A DNA stretch of 64,000 bases from positions 1-64,000 of the forward strand of contig JALENN010000007.1 of assembly GCA_022767745.1 (NCBI GenBank), in the 5' to 3' direction. Below the pieces are notes generated by a model. That model did not search any database. It was not told the origin of the DNA and saw only the letters and a program-made list of their open reading frames with translations. Positions 25,983 to 36,384 of the stretch are shown here, in pieces. The DNA is from Alistipes sp. GTDB lineage: Bacteria; Bacteroidota; Bacteroidia; Bacteroidales; Rikenellaceae. Position numbers and translations under genes: made by a program. Each line of letters begins with the position of its first letter. The stretch's first letter is position 1.

Positions 25983-27656
25983 TTACTCGATTCCCTGGCT
26001 TGTGACTATGGGGACGTATCCTGCCTCCATGCCCGGAGGCGGCGTCACGATAAGCGCCGGGTCGATTTCGGTGAGCTCGCCCTCGAAGGGGGCCGGGAGA
26101 TACTCCTTGTCACGTGTCCAGTGGCGGTGCAGCAGCTCGACCCTGCGTTGCATCTCCTCGCGCTCGGCATCGGTAAGGTCGGCGTTCATCAGCGCGGGCT
26201 GCTCGCAGAAGCGGTACCAGTAGTATGTTATGGTGCTGCCGTCGCCGAGGCGCGCCTTGAAGGGGCCGGCCTTGGGCCCGGGCTTGCGCCAGCACGACGC
26301 GGGGTCGTCGATGGGGGTGACGTAGGGCATCGTGTTGCGCGGCGTGGTGTTGCGGAAGCGCACCTTGTGCAGGTTGGTCTCCTTCGGCACGTCGGCCTCG
26401 TCGACGGCCACCCAACGCCCTGTGGTGTCGGCCTCATCCCTCCGCTCCCATTTGTAGTATTCGGGCAGCACCGCCATCGTGTGGCCGCCGGTGCGTACCT
26501 TGCGCACCAGGTCGCCCCGCCATGTGAGGCGGAAGGTGGCCGAGTCGGTCACGCCGTAATCCATGAATTCGGTGACGTTGAGGTCGGCCCTGCGCTCCTG
26601 CTTCAGACCGGGCGAGTGGAACTGCCAGTTGGACCATACGACCGAGTCGAACGACTCCATGGCCGCCTGCTCGGCGTCGATGCGCGTGTCGGCCACTGGG
26701 CCGCCGTTGAACCACCTCTCGACCCTGTCCCATAGCGCCGCGCGCTTGTAGACCATAACGCGGTGCAGCAGGTTGGTGTAGCCGCGCCCGTCGACGGGGT
26801 ACTGCGTCCTGGCCATGCGCGCATAGCGGTCGCCTTTGGCGTCGGTGGCCTCGTAGGCTTGTATGTGCTGCGTCTCCTGCTGGAAGGCCTTGTTGGGGTC
26901 GGAGGGGCGCTGGTCGAGGAACTTGCCGCTGTAACGGGGTGCGAGCAGGTATGTCTCGCTCCAGAAGTAGGGGGTGAAGAATGCTACCGGGCCCTTGAAG
27001 TTGCGGGTGTTGAGGAAGAGCGTCCAGCACTGGTTGCCCGTGGGGATATCCCTGCCGGCGGTTGTGGCCTTCGGCTCGGTGAGCGGCAGGGGCAGGTAGC
27101 CGCTTCCCAGAAGCTCGTTGCATGACCCCTGCTTCATGTTGAGGCCGTCGGGCGGCCACAACAGCCACGGCGAGAGCTGCGCCACGCCGTAGTGGCCGCG
27201 GGGCTTCGACCAGTCGCGGCCCTGTCCCGCTCCCGGGCCGTTGGCCCATCCGTAGAAGTTGAGCTGTACGCCGCCCATGATGAACTTGGGCGTCTCGGTC
27301 GCGAACTCGGTGTCGCGCCACCAGCCGAGGCCGCCCTCGATGTCCGAGTAGTGCTCTCCTTCGGGTTCGGGGTCGTTGCGGGCGAACATCCAGGTCCCGA
27401 AGAGCCCCGACTGGAACTCGCGCCCCGGATACTCGGCGAGCAGGGGATAGACGTTGGCGTACATCGAGTAGCCGCCGCCGTAGACGTCGTCCATCTCGGT
27501 CACCTTGCGCGATACGAGGTAGCCTCCAACGCTGCTCGGCGTGACGTTCTCGGGAAGTGAGCGGGCGGTTTGTGCCGGCGTGCCGCACGATGTCAGGCAG
27601 AGGGCCGACAAAAAGGCGAGGGCAAGCATGCGGCAGGATGGTTTGATGCAGGTCAT
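25983..27656 (-). CDS. Large secreted lipoprotein of unknown function
   Basis: Lipobox LSALCLTSC; intact 557-aa ORF, Trp/Tyr-rich; family not recognised. Confidence 0.75.
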   Translation of the reverse strand: MTCIKPSCRMLALAFLSALCLTSCGTPAQTARSLPENVTPSSVGGYLVSRKVTEMDDVYGGGYSMYANVYPLLAEYPGREFQSGLFGTWMFARNDPEPEGEHYSDIEGGLGWWRDTEFATETPKFIMGGVQLNFYGWANGPGAGQGRDWSKPRGHYGVAQLSPWLLWPPDGLNMKQGSCNELLGSGYLPLPLTEPKATTAGRDIPTGNQCWTLFLNTRNFKGPVAFFTPYFWSETYLLAPRYSGKFLDQRPSDPNKAFQQETQHIQAYEATDAKGDRYARMARTQYPVDGRGYTNLLHRVMVYKRAALWDRVERWFNGGPVADTRIDAEQAAMESFDSVVWSNWQFHSPGLKQERRADLNVTEFMDYGVTDSATFRLTWRGDLVRKVRTGGHTMAVLPEYYKWERRDEADTTGRWVAVDEADVPKETNLHKVRFRNTTPRNTMPYVTPIDDPASCWRKPGPKAGPFKARLGDGSTITYYWYRFCEQPALMNADLTDAEREEMQRRVELLHRHWTRDKEYLPAPFEGELTEIDPALIVTPPPGMEAGYVPIVTSQGIE

Positions 27657-27799
27657 GGCCGTTTGTTTTGTGGGTTGTTCCCAACAAATTTACATCAATA
27701 TTTCCATCCTTGCACATGCTTGCCCCGACTGTATGCCTCTTTTTTGCAGTTATCCGCGGGCCGGTGCATGCTTGCGGGCGCTGCGGCCCGCGGCGGGCG

Positions 27800-29182
27800 T
27801 CAGAAGTCGCGCCCGTTGAGCATCATGTGGAAGTAGAAGGGCTTGAGGATATATACCTTGAGTATCCATGCCACCCACTGCTCCTTCGACATGTCCAGAA
27901 GCGAGAAGGGGAACGATATCTTGGGATTCTTGTCGTAGTCGAACTCGCACAGCAGCACGTGGCCGTAGTCGGTGACGATGGGGCATGCGGCGTAGCCGTC
28001 GTAGATGGCCTCGGGACGGCGTCCCTCCATCGTGGCGATGAGGTTCTCCACGGCGATGGGCACCTGCTTGCGCACGGCGGCCGACGTCTTGCTGGTGGGT
28101 ATTCCGGCGCAGTCGCCCAGCGAGATGATGTTGGGGTAGGTCTTGTGCACGAGCGTCTGCTTGTCGACCATCACCCATCCGTCGGCGGCGAGCTTGCCCT
28201 CGGTCCAGCTCAGGCCCGACTCGCGTACGAAGTCGGGAGCCGACTGCGGCGCCATGAAGTGCATGAAGTCGTAGTCCTCGGTGAAGGGCGTAGCCGTTTT
28301 CTGGCCGTCTACCGTGGTTATGCGCTCGAAGTAGGCGCGCTTGGCGTGGGTGTCGATACCCTTGAGGCGCACCTCGGTCTCGACGGGGATGTTGCGCTCG
28401 CGGTAGATCTCCTCGAGGCGCGTGGTGAAGTAGGGCACGTCGTAGAGCTGCGTCTCGGCCGTGAAGTATTTCATGTCGAGGCGGTCGGTGGTGCCGTTCT
28501 TGCGGGCGTTGTCCCAGGTGAGCAGGGCTACCTTCTTGGGTGCGCCGCCGCACTTGTGCTTGGTGTAGGTGTCGCAGAATACGCCGCGGCCGCCCTTCTC
28601 GGCGAACTCCTTCATCGCGGGCCACGTGAGCTGTGCGCCGCGGTGGTCGTAGATGCTGTGGGCGTTGCCTGCGCCGAGGGTCTCGAGCGAGATGCCCTCG
28701 ACCTTGTCCCAGTTGATCTGTATGCCGGGTACGAGCACCAGGTAGTCGTAGTCGATCTTGCCGTTGCGGGCGGTCTCGACACGGTTCTGTGCGGGGTGTA
28801 CGAGCGTCACCGTATCCTTTATCCACTTCACGCCGTCGGGCATGCAGTCGGCCTGAGGCTTCCACACGTCGTCGGCGCCGTATACGCCGCCTGCGATGAG
28901 GGTGAATCCCGGCTGGTAGAACTGCTTGTCGCTCGGGTCGATGATGGTGATGTCGGGGTTCTTGATGGCACGCTTCAGGCGTGCTGCCATGCTGATGCCT
29001 GCGGCGCCGCCACCGACGATGACGATACGGCCGCGGGCGTTGCTCTTCGCGGCGTAGGCCTTGTCGGTGCCGAGCATGACGAATGCTCCGGCCACGGCCA
29101 TCAGTTGCAGGAATTGTGCGCGCGTGATCAGGCCGTCACGCTCCATTCGTTTGAGCTCTTTCTCGAAATTCAGTTCTGCCAT
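27800..29182 (-). CDS. FAD-dependent pyridine nucleotide-disulfide oxidoreductase, sulfide:quinone oxidoreductase-like
   Basis: RIVIVGGGAAGISMAARL, FYQPGFTLIAGG, YDYLVLVPG, NIISLGDCAGIPTSKT; C-terminal amphipathic WILKVYILKPFYFHMMLNG. Confidence 0.85.
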   Translation of the reverse strand: MAELNFEKELKRMERDGLITRAQFLQLMAVAGAFVMLGTDKAYAAKSNARGRIVIVGGGAAGISMAARLKRAIKNPDITIIDPSDKQFYQPGFTLIAGGVYGADDVWKPQADCMPDGVKWIKDTVTLVHPAQNRVETARNGKIDYDYLVLVPGIQINWDKVEGISLETLGAGNAHSIYDHRGAQLTWPAMKEFAEKGGRGVFCDTYTKHKCGGAPKKVALLTWDNARKNGTTDRLDMKYFTAETQLYDVPYFTTRLEEIYRERNIPVETEVRLKGIDTHAKRAYFERITTVDGQKTATPFTEDYDFMHFMAPQSAPDFVRESGLSWTEGKLAADGWVMVDKQTLVHKTYPNIISLGDCAGIPTSKTSAAVRKQVPIAVENLIATMEGRRPEAIYDGYAACPIVTDYGHVLLCEFDYDKNPKISFPFSLLDMSKEQWVAWILKVYILKPFYFHMMLNGRDF

Positions 29183-29250
29183 TTCTAGGTATAGTATGAA
29201 AATTAATATGCGGACCCTCCCGCTTGCGGGCTTTCCGGTCCATAACTGCG

Positions 29251-29258
29251 CAAAGATA
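29251..29258 (-). promoter_or_regulatory. Putative -7 box (minus strand TATCTTTG)
   Basis: Upstream of the 29182 start. Confidence 0.5.
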
Positions 29259-29330
29259 GGTATTTTGTGCAAAAAAATCATCGTTGCGGCCCATATTCGG
29301 CTCTGCGGGTGCGATGTTGCGTGTTGAGGA

Positions 29331-29362
29331 TTTGACAACGCTCGCCCGTTTTGCTATATTTG
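29331..29362 (+). promoter_or_regulatory. Putative promoter TTTG-N20-TATATTTG
   Basis: TTTG at 29331-29334, TATATTTG at 29355-29362. Confidence 0.6.
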
Positions 29363-29460
29363 CGGCGTGGAAGTGCGCCGCGGGCATACGAAATGGCGTG
29401 TGCGGTACGTTTGCGGCGTATGCAGTATCGTGCGATATTAATGTTTGAAATATTCCGAAT

Positions 29461-30177
29461 ATGAAAAAACAACTTGTTTTCCTGTGTACGCTCCTGGTGG
29501 CGGCGTCGCTGCTCGCATCCTGCCGTAAGGGTGATGAGACGACTTTCATCCATGAGAAATTCTATACGGCGCGGGTGCTGGATCCCTACACCTGCTACTT
29601 CGTCGACGACGACGGCGGCAAATACCTTTGCCTGACGTCGATGGAGACCATCAACACGGCGATGAACCGCCCGCTTCTCAACAAGGAGCGCGTCTATGCC
29701 CGTGTGCTGGGCTCGTCGAAGGCCGTGTCGGACGAGTATATTGCGGGCTTCGACCTCGGATGGCTGCTCATGCCCGTGACCGAGAACATCAAGAGCTACC
29801 CGGCCGACGGCGACACGTCGGTCGCCGGTGACGACCCCCTGTCGATATTCCTGTGCGAGATGGGCGGCGGGTACATCAACATGATCGTCGAGTATGAGTC
29901 GGACGGCCGTACCGAGCACGACTTCACCCTCTACCGCATCGAGGATACGACCCATCCCGATTACAAGCCCGGCTACGGGCTCTACGAGCTGCGCCACGAT
30001 GCCGGCAACGACAGCGGCCGCGGCGTGGTGAACAACATGCTCTGCTTCCGTCTCGACAAGTCGGAGTATCAGAAGGGTGCCGTGATCATCGTGCCCGATG
30101 CCGATGCCGGCGGCCGTAAGGTTGTGGCCGAGCCCGACCTCGACATGCCTGCCGTGGTGGATATAATCAACGAGTAA
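29461..30177 (+). CDS. Lipoprotein, NigD-like
   Basis: Lipobox SLLASC; YTARVLDPYTCYFVDDDGGKYLCL; family assignment tentative. Confidence 0.6.
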   Translation: MKKQLVFLCTLLVAASLLASCRKGDETTFIHEKFYTARVLDPYTCYFVDDDGGKYLCLTSMETINTAMNRPLLNKERVYARVLGSSKAVSDEYIAGFDLGWLLMPVTENIKSYPADGDTSVAGDDPLSIFLCEMGGGYINMIVEYESDGRTEHDFTLYRIEDTTHPDYKPGYGLYELRHDAGNDSGRGVVNNMLCFRLDKSEYQKGAVIIVPDADAGGRKVVAEPDLDMPAVVDIINE

Positions 30178-30211
30178 CGCCTCCGCGGGGACTTGCGCCC
30201 CGTGGCTGACA

Positions 30212-30246
30212 TGGCGGGGTCCGATGCCGAGCATCGGGCCCCGCCA
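30212..30246 (+). terminator. Terminator-like hairpin
   Basis: TGGCGGGGTCCGATGC-cga-GCATCGGGCCCCGCCA (16 bp, one wobble), then GCTTTTA. Confidence 0.75.
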
Positions 30247-30336
30247 GCTTTTACGGCATGCGGGACGGCGCGGCGGTAAATGAAAAATTCGTATTTTTGG
30301 GGTCGCATGCGCCCCTTATGGCGCGTTCCTGACGAT

Positions 30337-32859
30337 ATGAAACATCTCCGCACGATACTCCTCTGCCTGCTGCTGCCGCTGGCGGCCGCGGGCCCTGCGC
30401 CTCGGGTACGGGCACAGCAACCGTCGTTTGCCGACGGCTACCACGGCGGCATCTACGGCCACTATCCGCTGTGGTGCACGCGTTTCTTTGTTGACAAGAT
30501 GGCCAAGCATCCCGAGTGGAGGATCAACCTCGAGATCGAGCCCGAGACATGGGACTCGGTGCGCCTGCATACCCCCGCCGACTATGAGGCCATGAAGGCG
30601 CTGGCGGCCGATCCGCGCGTCGAGTTCGTCAACCCGGCCTACGGGCAGCCCTACTGCTTCAACATACACGGCGAGTCGCTGGTGCGCCACTTCGAGTACG
30701 GCATGGCCAAGCTGCGCGAGCATTTCCCCGATGTGCGGCTTACGTGCTACTCGTCGTAGGAGCCGTGCTTCACCGACTGCCTGCCTGCAGTGTTGCGCGG
30801 GTTCGGCTATACGCATGCCGTGCTGAAGTGCCCCGACACATGCTGGGGCGGTTATCTTCGCGGCCACGGCCGCGGCGTGGTGTCGTGGGTGGGGCCTTCG
30901 GGCGACTCGATACCCGCATTGCCCCGTTACGGGTGCGAGGAGCTGGTCGAGGGGTCGACGTGGCAGACCGCGGCGTGGAACAACTCGGCGGAGTATCTCG
31001 ACGCCTGCCGCCGTGCCGGGGTGCGGTTCCCGGCGGGCATGTGCTTTCAGGATGCGGGCTGGCGCAACGGCCCCTGGATCGGTGTGGGTGAGGCGACGGC
31101 TGGCGGCTCGCGCTATGTCACATGGAGCGAGTATTTCGGGCACGTGTGGGACGGCCGCACCGACGGCGAATGGCATCTGACGCAGGAGGATATCCTCGTG
31201 AACCTCATGTGGGGCAGCCAGGTGCTGCAGCGTGTGGCGCAGCGTGTGCGTGCGGCCGAGAACCGTGCCGTGCAGGCCGAGAAGGCCGATCTCATGAGGT
31301 GGCTCGGCGGCGGTGCGGCGGCCGACTCGACGCGCGTGGCGGCGATGTGGCGCCCGCTGATGCTGGCGCAGCACCACGACTGCTGGATTGTACCCTACAA
31401 TACGGTTCTCGACGGCAGGAGCTGGGCCGCCATGGTGGAGCTGTGGTGCGACGCGGCGGTGGCCGGGGCCGACAGCCTTGTGGGGTGCGGCGCCGCAGGG
31501 CATGAGTTCGACGTGGTGAATACGTCGGGGCATGCGCGGCGCGGCGCGGTGCGTGTCGCTCTGCCCGACGACATGGCGGGAAATGATCCGCTGCGTGTGG
31601 TGGATGCGCGGGGTCGCAGCCTTCCCTGCTGGCGCGTGGAGTGTGGCGGCGTGGCGGCCTGCCTCTTCGAGGCCGAGACGCCGGCATTCGGCGCGGCGCG
31701 TTATCGTCTCGAGCGGGGGGCATCGCGGCACCGCGTCGCGTCGGCATGTGCCGCCTACCGTACGGCGGAGGGTTTTGTCGTCGAGAGCGACATCTACCGC
31801 ATGGTTATAGACACGGCGCGCGGCGGTGCCGTCGCCAGCCTTGTCGACCGCCGCACGGGCCGCGAGGTGGTCGACCGCGGCTCGGAGTGGGGTTTCAACA
31901 CCCTGCGCGGCTACTTCTACGACGAGGGGCGCTTCTTCTCCTCGGCGGAGAGCGCGGCACGTGTCGAGGTCGAGTATGCGACGCCTGTCGAGGTGCGCGT
32001 GGCCATCGTGGGCAGCATTGCGGGCGAGCCTGTGCGGCAGACGCTGACGCTGCGCCGCGGCGACGAGGTGATAGACTGCACGCTGCGCATAGCGTGGCGC
32101 GGCAACCGCGGCATAGGCGAGTATGCCGACAGCGGCGAGGCGACGGAGAACCGCCGTGCCTTCAAGGACGACCGCTACAAGCTGCTGCTCATGTTCCCCG
32201 CGGCCACGGGTGATGCCGTGCTGCACAAGAACGCTCCCTTCTCAGTTTGCCGCAGCCGTCTCGGCGACACCTTCTTCAAGACGTGGGACGGCCACAAGCA
32301 CAACGTCGTGGTCGACTGGGTCGATGTGACGGGTGCAGGCGGCGGCCTTACGCTTATGAGCGACCATACGACCTCGTATTCCTACGGCGGCGGCATGCCC
32401 CTCGCGCTGACGGTGCAGTACTCGGGCAAGGGCCTTTGGGGGCGTGATTATCCCATAGAGGGTGCGACCGAGATGTCGTATGCCCTCATGCCGCACGCGG
32501 GCGAATGGGACGCGGCGGCGGTGTGGAATGCCGGCTGCGAGAGCAACGAGCCTCTGGCGGTGCGCCCGGCGGAGGAGAACGTGATGCCGGGCCGTTCGCT
32601 TGTCGACGTGGGCGGGGTGTGCGAACTGTCGTCGGCACGCCGCCGCGGCGGTGATGTCGAACTGCGCCTGTTCAACCCCGCGTCGGAGGAGGCGGAATGC
32701 CGTGTAAGCCTCGGCTTCGGGGTGTCGCGTGCCGTGCTGACGCGTCTTGACGGCGAGGTGGAGCATGAGCTGGCTACGTCGCGCCGCCGCGGCCGCACGT
32801 CGGTTGCGGTGACGGTGCCGCCGTCGGGATTTGCCACGCTGCGCCTTACGCCGCAGTGA
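30337..32859 (+). pseudogene. GH38-family alpha-mannosidase interrupted by a single in-frame TAG (30757-30759)
   Basis: ORFs 30280-30759 and 30790-32859 share one frame. Reading through gives ...LTCYSS*EPCFTDCLPAVLRGFGYTHAVLKCPDTCWGG...; MLAQHHDCWIVPYN; DEVIDCTLRIAWRGNR. Confidence 0.8.
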
Positions 32860-32869
32860 CCGCGGGGCG

Positions 32870-34348
32870 TCACTCGACGTTCAGGCGGCGTACGTGTTCG
32901 TTCATGTCGAAATAGTCGCCGAAGTTTTGTCGCGTGAGGCGCACTCCGTTTATAGTGATGTTGCGGAAGGTGATGCCGTCGATCGGGTGCAGGGCATCCA
33001 TCCCGTGCAGCAGGCTGCGCGGGGGCGTGTCGCCCGTGTAGATTACATCCTCGACGACGATGTCGCGCGCCTCGCGGCCGCGGCTGTTGAACTTGCAGTA
33101 GTCGAACGAGAAGAGCGAGGCGCCGCGCGGCCGCTCGATGGTGATGCGGCGGATGCGTATGTCGGAGAAGCGCCCCTCGTCGGATATCATCATTGCCATG
33201 GCTCCTTTGTAGGGGTAAAGGGTCTCGCGCCCCTCGAGCAGTATGCAGTCCGCGAACTCGACATTGTCGGTGCGGAAGCGCGGGTCGGATTCGGGCCCCA
33301 CGAGGAAGTTGTGGGCGCAGTCGGCCCAGAGGACGCACCGCCGTATGGTTATGCCGCGCGTGTCGCCCGTGTTCCAGGGCTCGTTCTTGAGCGATATGTT
33401 GTCGTCGTAGTTGCGCATGAAGCAGTTCTCCATCATCACGTCGCGGCAGTTGCACAGGTCGACGCCGTCGGAGTTGCGCATCCAGCATATCTGTTTCACG
33501 TTGTCGATGCGGACATTCTCCGAGCGCTGTATGCATAGCGTCCAGCTGGGCGAGTCGCGCAGCATGATTCCCGAGATAGATACGTTGCGGCAGCCCACTA
33601 GGTCGACCATCACGCGGCGCGTGTCGAGGTGGTGCGGCGCGCGCGAGCCGCACAGTATGCCGCGCCCGGCGATGGCTATGTCGTGGGTGTCGTAGGAGCG
33701 TACGGTGCCGTAGACCGTGGCCCCCTCGTCGATGTAGAGCGTCTGCCCCGAGCGCAGCTCGATAAGCCCTGCGTGGTGCTCTCCCCGCCCGAAGTATATG
33801 GTGTCGGGCGAGGGGGCGCGCCTCGCGGCCGTGTCGGGCAGGTCGGGCACGACGAAGAGGTTGCGGGCGCGGTCGCCGTCGAACTCAACCGACACCTTCT
33901 GCGTCGGCTTGTCGAGCGTGAACTCTACCTTGCGCGGCGATATGCGGCGGCACGGTATGGCGTAGGCCGACGGGCGCACCTCGACGCTGTCGAAGGGGCG
34001 TCCGCGCCGCTTCACTCGCACGGTGACGGGCGAGGAGAAGTCGTCGGTGAACATGGCAAACCCCATCAGGGTGCGTGCGGCGCCCGTGGTGTCGGCGTTG
34101 TTGGCCTCGCGCAGCGATATGTCGGATACCAGCGCCCCGTGTACCTTGATGCGGCGGGTGGCGCCGTCGGTGGCGATACGCACGCGGTAACGGTCGTTGC
34201 GCAGGTCGTTGCGAGGCATTGCGGCCTCTTGTTTCCTCTTGTCGGCGGGGGCTGCAGCCGAGGGAGCGGCTGCAGCGAACAGCATGGCGAGGCCCGCGAC
34301 GGCTGTGGCGATAAGGCGGGCGGCGGTTTTGCGGGGATGTCGGTTCAT
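32870..34348 (-). CDS. GH28-like right-handed beta-helix glycosidase (polygalacturonase-like)
   Basis: VDLVGCRNVSISGIMLRDSPSWTLCIQRSENVRIDNVKQICWMRNSDGVDLCNCRDVMMENCFMRNYDDNISLK. Confidence 0.8.
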   Translation of the reverse strand: MNRHPRKTAARLIATAVAGLAMLFAAAAPSAAAPADKRKQEAAMPRNDLRNDRYRVRIATDGATRRIKVHGALVSDISLREANNADTTGAARTLMGFAMFTDDFSSPVTVRVKRRGRPFDSVEVRPSAYAIPCRRISPRKVEFTLDKPTQKVSVEFDGDRARNLFVVPDLPDTAARRAPSPDTIYFGRGEHHAGLIELRSGQTLYIDEGATVYGTVRSYDTHDIAIAGRGILCGSRAPHHLDTRRVMVDLVGCRNVSISGIMLRDSPSWTLCIQRSENVRIDNVKQICWMRNSDGVDLCNCRDVMMENCFMRNYDDNISLKNEPWNTGDTRGITIRRCVLWADCAHNFLVGPESDPRFRTDNVEFADCILLEGRETLYPYKGAMAMMISDEGRFSDIRIRRITIERPRGASLFSFDYCKFNSRGREARDIVVEDVIYTGDTPPRSLLHGMDALHPIDGITFRNITINGVRLTRQNFGDYFDMNEHVRRLNVE

Positions 34349-34494
34349 GGCGGGATGGGGGTTGGGTGGCGCGGGGCCGCATGCGAGGTGAAGATACTCT
34401 TTTTTTGCGTAAAAAGCAATGCGGCGCTTTCGCATTCGGCGGTTTATGATTACCTTTATGAGATTTATGAAACTTCGAAAATCCCGATAGAACA

Positions 34495-36303
34495 ATGAAA
34501 CTACCGTTTTTACCCGCCGTGCTGTCGGCCGTGGCGCTGACGCTGGCATCGTGCACCACGACCTACGACCTTGCCGACTACGGCGTGCGCCCCGACAGCG
34601 GCGAGAATGCCGCGCCTCTTATAAAGGAGGCAATCAGGCAGATACGCACCGAGAGCGGCGGCCGCAACATACGCATCGTGCTGCCGGCGGGCCGCTACGA
34701 CTTCCATGCCGATGGGGCGTCGCAGTGCGAATACTACATCTCGAACCATGACCAGCCCAACCCCAAGTCGGTGGGCATCGTGCTGGAGGACATGCACAAC
34801 GTCACGCTCGAGGGCAACGGCGCCGAGCTTGTCTTCCACGGGCGCATGCTCCCCGTGGCGGTGGTTGACTGCAGCCGCTGCTCGCTCCGCAACCTCAGCA
34901 TCGACTTCGCCAACCCGCACATCAGCCAGGTGCGCGTGGTGGAGAACGATGTCGAGGCGGGCCTTATAACCTACGAGGTGGCCCCCTGGGTAGAGTACGA
35001 GATACGCGACAGCTCGTTCGTGGCCAAAGGCGAGGGGTGGGAGCATGTCCCGTCGTTCGGCATCGCCTTCGAGGGCGACACGCGGCGTGTGATATATAAC
35101 TCGGGCGACATAGGGGTCGGCACGCGCGGTGTTGAGGAGGTTGCTCCGCGCACGATCCGCGCGCCGTGGCGTAATGCGGCGCTGGTGGAGGGTACGGTTG
35201 TGGCGTTCCGAGGCTACGGGCGTCCCGCGCCCGGCGTGTTCCTCTACCGCGACACCGACACCTCGCTTGAGAATGTGACGGTGCACTATGCCGAGGGCAT
35301 GGGTCTGCTGGCACAGGTGTGCGACGGCATCACGCTCGACGGCTTTTCGGTGGCGCTGCGCGGCGACGACGATCCGCGCTACTTCACCACGCAGGCCGAC
35401 GCTACGCACTTCTCGGGCTGCAAGGGACGCATCGTCTCGCGCGGCGGTCTCTACGAGGGTATGATGGACGATGCCATCAACGTCCACGGCACCTACCTGC
35501 GCGTCAGCAGCCGCGAGGACGACCACACGCTCACGGCGGACTACATGCACGGCCAGAGCTACGGCTTCGTATGGGGACATGCGGGCGACGAGGTGCAGTT
35601 CATCGCCTCGCGCACGATGGAGATAGCGGGCGGGCGCAACGTCATAGCCTCGATCGAGGCCGTAGATGCTCCCGTCGACAAGGGTGTGAAGCGCTTCCGC
35701 ATCACCTTCGAGCAGCCGCTCGACGAGGCCATAGGCCGCGGCGGGGAGGCCTTCGGCATCGAGAACCTCGAGTGGACTCCCGAGGTGCTCTTCGCCGACA
35801 ACGTCATCCGCAATAACCGCGCCCGCGGGGCGCTGTTCAGCACGCCGCGCCGCACCGTCGTCGAGGACAACCTCTTCGACCACACCTCGGGCACGGCCAT
35901 CCTGCTCTGCGGCGACTGCAACGGCTGGTACGAGACGGGCGCCTGCCGCGACGTGACCATCCGCCGCAACCGTTTCGTCAACGCGCTGACGAGCATGTAC
36001 CAGTTCACCAATGCCGTCATATCGATCTATCCCGAGATTCCCGACCTGCCCGGCCAGAAACAGTATTTCCACAGCGGCATCGTCATCGAGGATAACGAGT
36101 TCGACACCTTCGACATGCCCATCCTCTATGCCAAGTCGGTCGACGGCCTCGTCTTCCGCCGCAACGTGGTGCGCCAGAACAGCGACTACGGGCAGATGCA
36201 CTGGAATACCCATCGTTTCCTCTTCGAGCGTGTGGCGAACGACGTGATCGAGGGCAACGACTTCCGGGGCGGCGCCGGCGAGTACGACGTGGCGCGCGAG
36301 TAG
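34495..36303 (+). CDS. GH110 alpha-1,3-galactosidase-like lipoprotein
   Basis: Lipobox TLASC; YDLADYGVRPDSGENAAPLIKEAI; FTTQADATHFSGCKGRIVSRGGLYEGMMDDAINVHGTYLRV; C-terminal ALFSTPRRTVVEDNLFDHTSGTAILLCGDCNGWYETG. Confidence 0.85.
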   Translation: MKLPFLPAVLSAVALTLASCTTTYDLADYGVRPDSGENAAPLIKEAIRQIRTESGGRNIRIVLPAGRYDFHADGASQCEYYISNHDQPNPKSVGIVLEDMHNVTLEGNGAELVFHGRMLPVAVVDCSRCSLRNLSIDFANPHISQVRVVENDVEAGLITYEVAPWVEYEIRDSSFVAKGEGWEHVPSFGIAFEGDTRRVIYNSGDIGVGTRGVEEVAPRTIRAPWRNAALVEGTVVAFRGYGRPAPGVFLYRDTDTSLENVTVHYAEGMGLLAQVCDGITLDGFSVALRGDDDPRYFTTQADATHFSGCKGRIVSRGGLYEGMMDDAINVHGTYLRVSSREDDHTLTADYMHGQSYGFVWGHAGDEVQFIASRTMEIAGGRNVIASIEAVDAPVDKGVKRFRITFEQPLDEAIGRGGEAFGIENLEWTPEVLFADNVIRNNRARGALFSTPRRTVVEDNLFDHTSGTAILLCGDCNGWYETGACRDVTIRRNRFVNALTSMYQFTNAVISIYPEIPDLPGQKQYFHSGIVIEDNEFDTFDMPILYAKSVDGLVFRRNVVRQNSDYGQMHWNTHRFLFERVANDVIEGNDFRGGAGEYDVARE

Positions 36304-36327
36304 CGGCCTGTGACCCATATAAAACAG

Positions 36328-36356
36328 GAGCGGCGGACCATGATGGCCCGCCGCTC
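36328..36356. terminator. Bidirectional terminator between convergent genes
   Basis: GAGCGGCGG...CCGCCGCTC between the GH110 and mdh ends. Confidence 0.7.
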
Positions 36357-36384
36357 TCTTTCGGTATGTCAGATTTGTACTCGG

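Noticed and set aside
30316-32226. 636-aa minus-strand ORF opposite the split GH38, as an alternative gene
   Set aside because: Arg/His/Ala-rich shadow translation with no motif; the plus-strand frame shows GH38 motifs on both sides of the TAG.
34510-36318. 602-aa minus-strand ORF opposite the GH110 gene
   Set aside because: Antisense shadow; the plus strand has lipobox and beta-helix motifs.
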